This document shows positions 22,457 to 22,585 of a DNA stretch of 22,585 nucleotides, in pieces; the first letter of the stretch is position 1, and each line of letters begins with the position of its first letter. The notes under the pieces are model-generated. The model was not told the origin of the DNA. It saw nothing but the letters and a program-made list of their open reading frames with translations, and did no database searches. The stretch is from Spirochaetales bacterium (lineage in GTDB: Bacteria; Spirochaetota; Spirochaetia; Sphaerochaetales; Sphaerochaetaceae). Location of the stretch: contig JAQYFM010000215.1 in NCBI GenBank assembly GCA_028723145.1, positions 1-22,585 on the forward strand, written 5' to 3'. A program made the position numbers and the translations under genes.

Positions 22457-22585
22457 ACTCGATAAACTCGATAAACTCGATAAACTCGATAAACTCGATA
22501 AACTCGATAAACTCGATAAACTCGATAAACTCGATAAACTCGATAAACTCGATAAACTCGATAAACTCGATAAACTCGATAAACT
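22457..22585. repeat. Perfect 9-bp tandem repeat, 14.3 copies, running off the window
   Basis: The unit ACTCGATAA repeats without a single mismatch from 22457 to 22585, the last base of the window. Its length is a multiple of three. On the minus strand all three frames are open (repeating Leu-Ser-Ser, Phe-Ile-Glu or Tyr-Arg-Val); on the plus strand one frame has a stop in each unit. The left border is sharp. True copy number cannot be known because the array is cut by the edge. Confidence 0.95.

Noticed and set aside
22457..22585. CRISPR array or replication iterons
   Set aside because: The repeats are directly abutting with no spacers, the unit is only 9 bp, and it lacks a DnaA-box-like TTATNCACA; no rep or cas gene is nearby.

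Overview
The window looks like a chromosomal segment of a low-GC, host-associated spirochaete, probably in or near the Sphaerochaetaceae/Treponemataceae. This is inferred from gene content: CarD next to ispD-ispF, an rseC-like/lptC/lptA/lptB/rpoN operon, paired TrkA/TrkH, ThyX instead of ThyA, and a cytoplasmic pectinesterase. I cannot confirm the taxon without a search. Both edges carry the kind of sequence that stops assemblies: an IS200/IS605-type fragment on the left and a perfect 9-bp tandem repeat on the right. The window may therefore be a whole contig.

Layout. 1-172: remnant of an IS200/IS605 element (tail of tnpA, start of a following ORF). 374-2183 (minus): carD-ispD-ispF, then a terminator. 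2397-6329 (plus): malQ-rsmE-thyX-pectinesterase. 6322-8535 (minus): a PF06541-type membrane protein and an SPL-family radical SAM protein. 8581-10353 (plus): uvrC, divergent from the SPL-family gene and overlapping holA tail to tail. 10312-11956 (minus): lexA-like gene and holA. 12046-14861 (plus): trkA-trkH. 14911-19749 (minus): ymdB-like, rseC-like, lptC, lptA, lptB and rpoN in one overlapping operon, then hpf with its own promoter. 19830-22170 (plus): split ThrE-type exporter (two genes) and an MFS transporter. 22171-22585: a gene-poor tail with two strong hairpins and about 14.3 copies of a 9-bp repeat.

How it works together. Most genes are housekeeping: isoprenoid precursors (IspD/F), glucan metabolism (MalQ), rRNA methylation, dTMP synthesis, nucleotide excision repair, polymerase III loading, potassium uptake, LPS-type lipid export, sigma-54 and ribosome hibernation. 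I saw no defence island, CRISPR array, tRNA or rRNA.

The most notable signals are subtler. (1) Six of the transcription units have a sigma-70-like promoter whose -10 box lies only 6-7 nt before the ATG and have no Shine-Dalgarno site (a seventh is weaker), while most genes inside operons have good ones. This predicts leaderless mRNAs for first genes. (2) The LexA-like protein keeps the S24 serine but has Arg at the catalytic-Lys position and no Ala-Gly cleavage site. (3) The YmdB-like phosphodiesterase at the head of the lpt-rpoN operon has lost several metal ligands. (4) The right-edge 9-bp repeat is open in all three minus frames and is followed on that strand by an intrinsic terminator, so a truncated minus-strand gene may lie beyond the edge.
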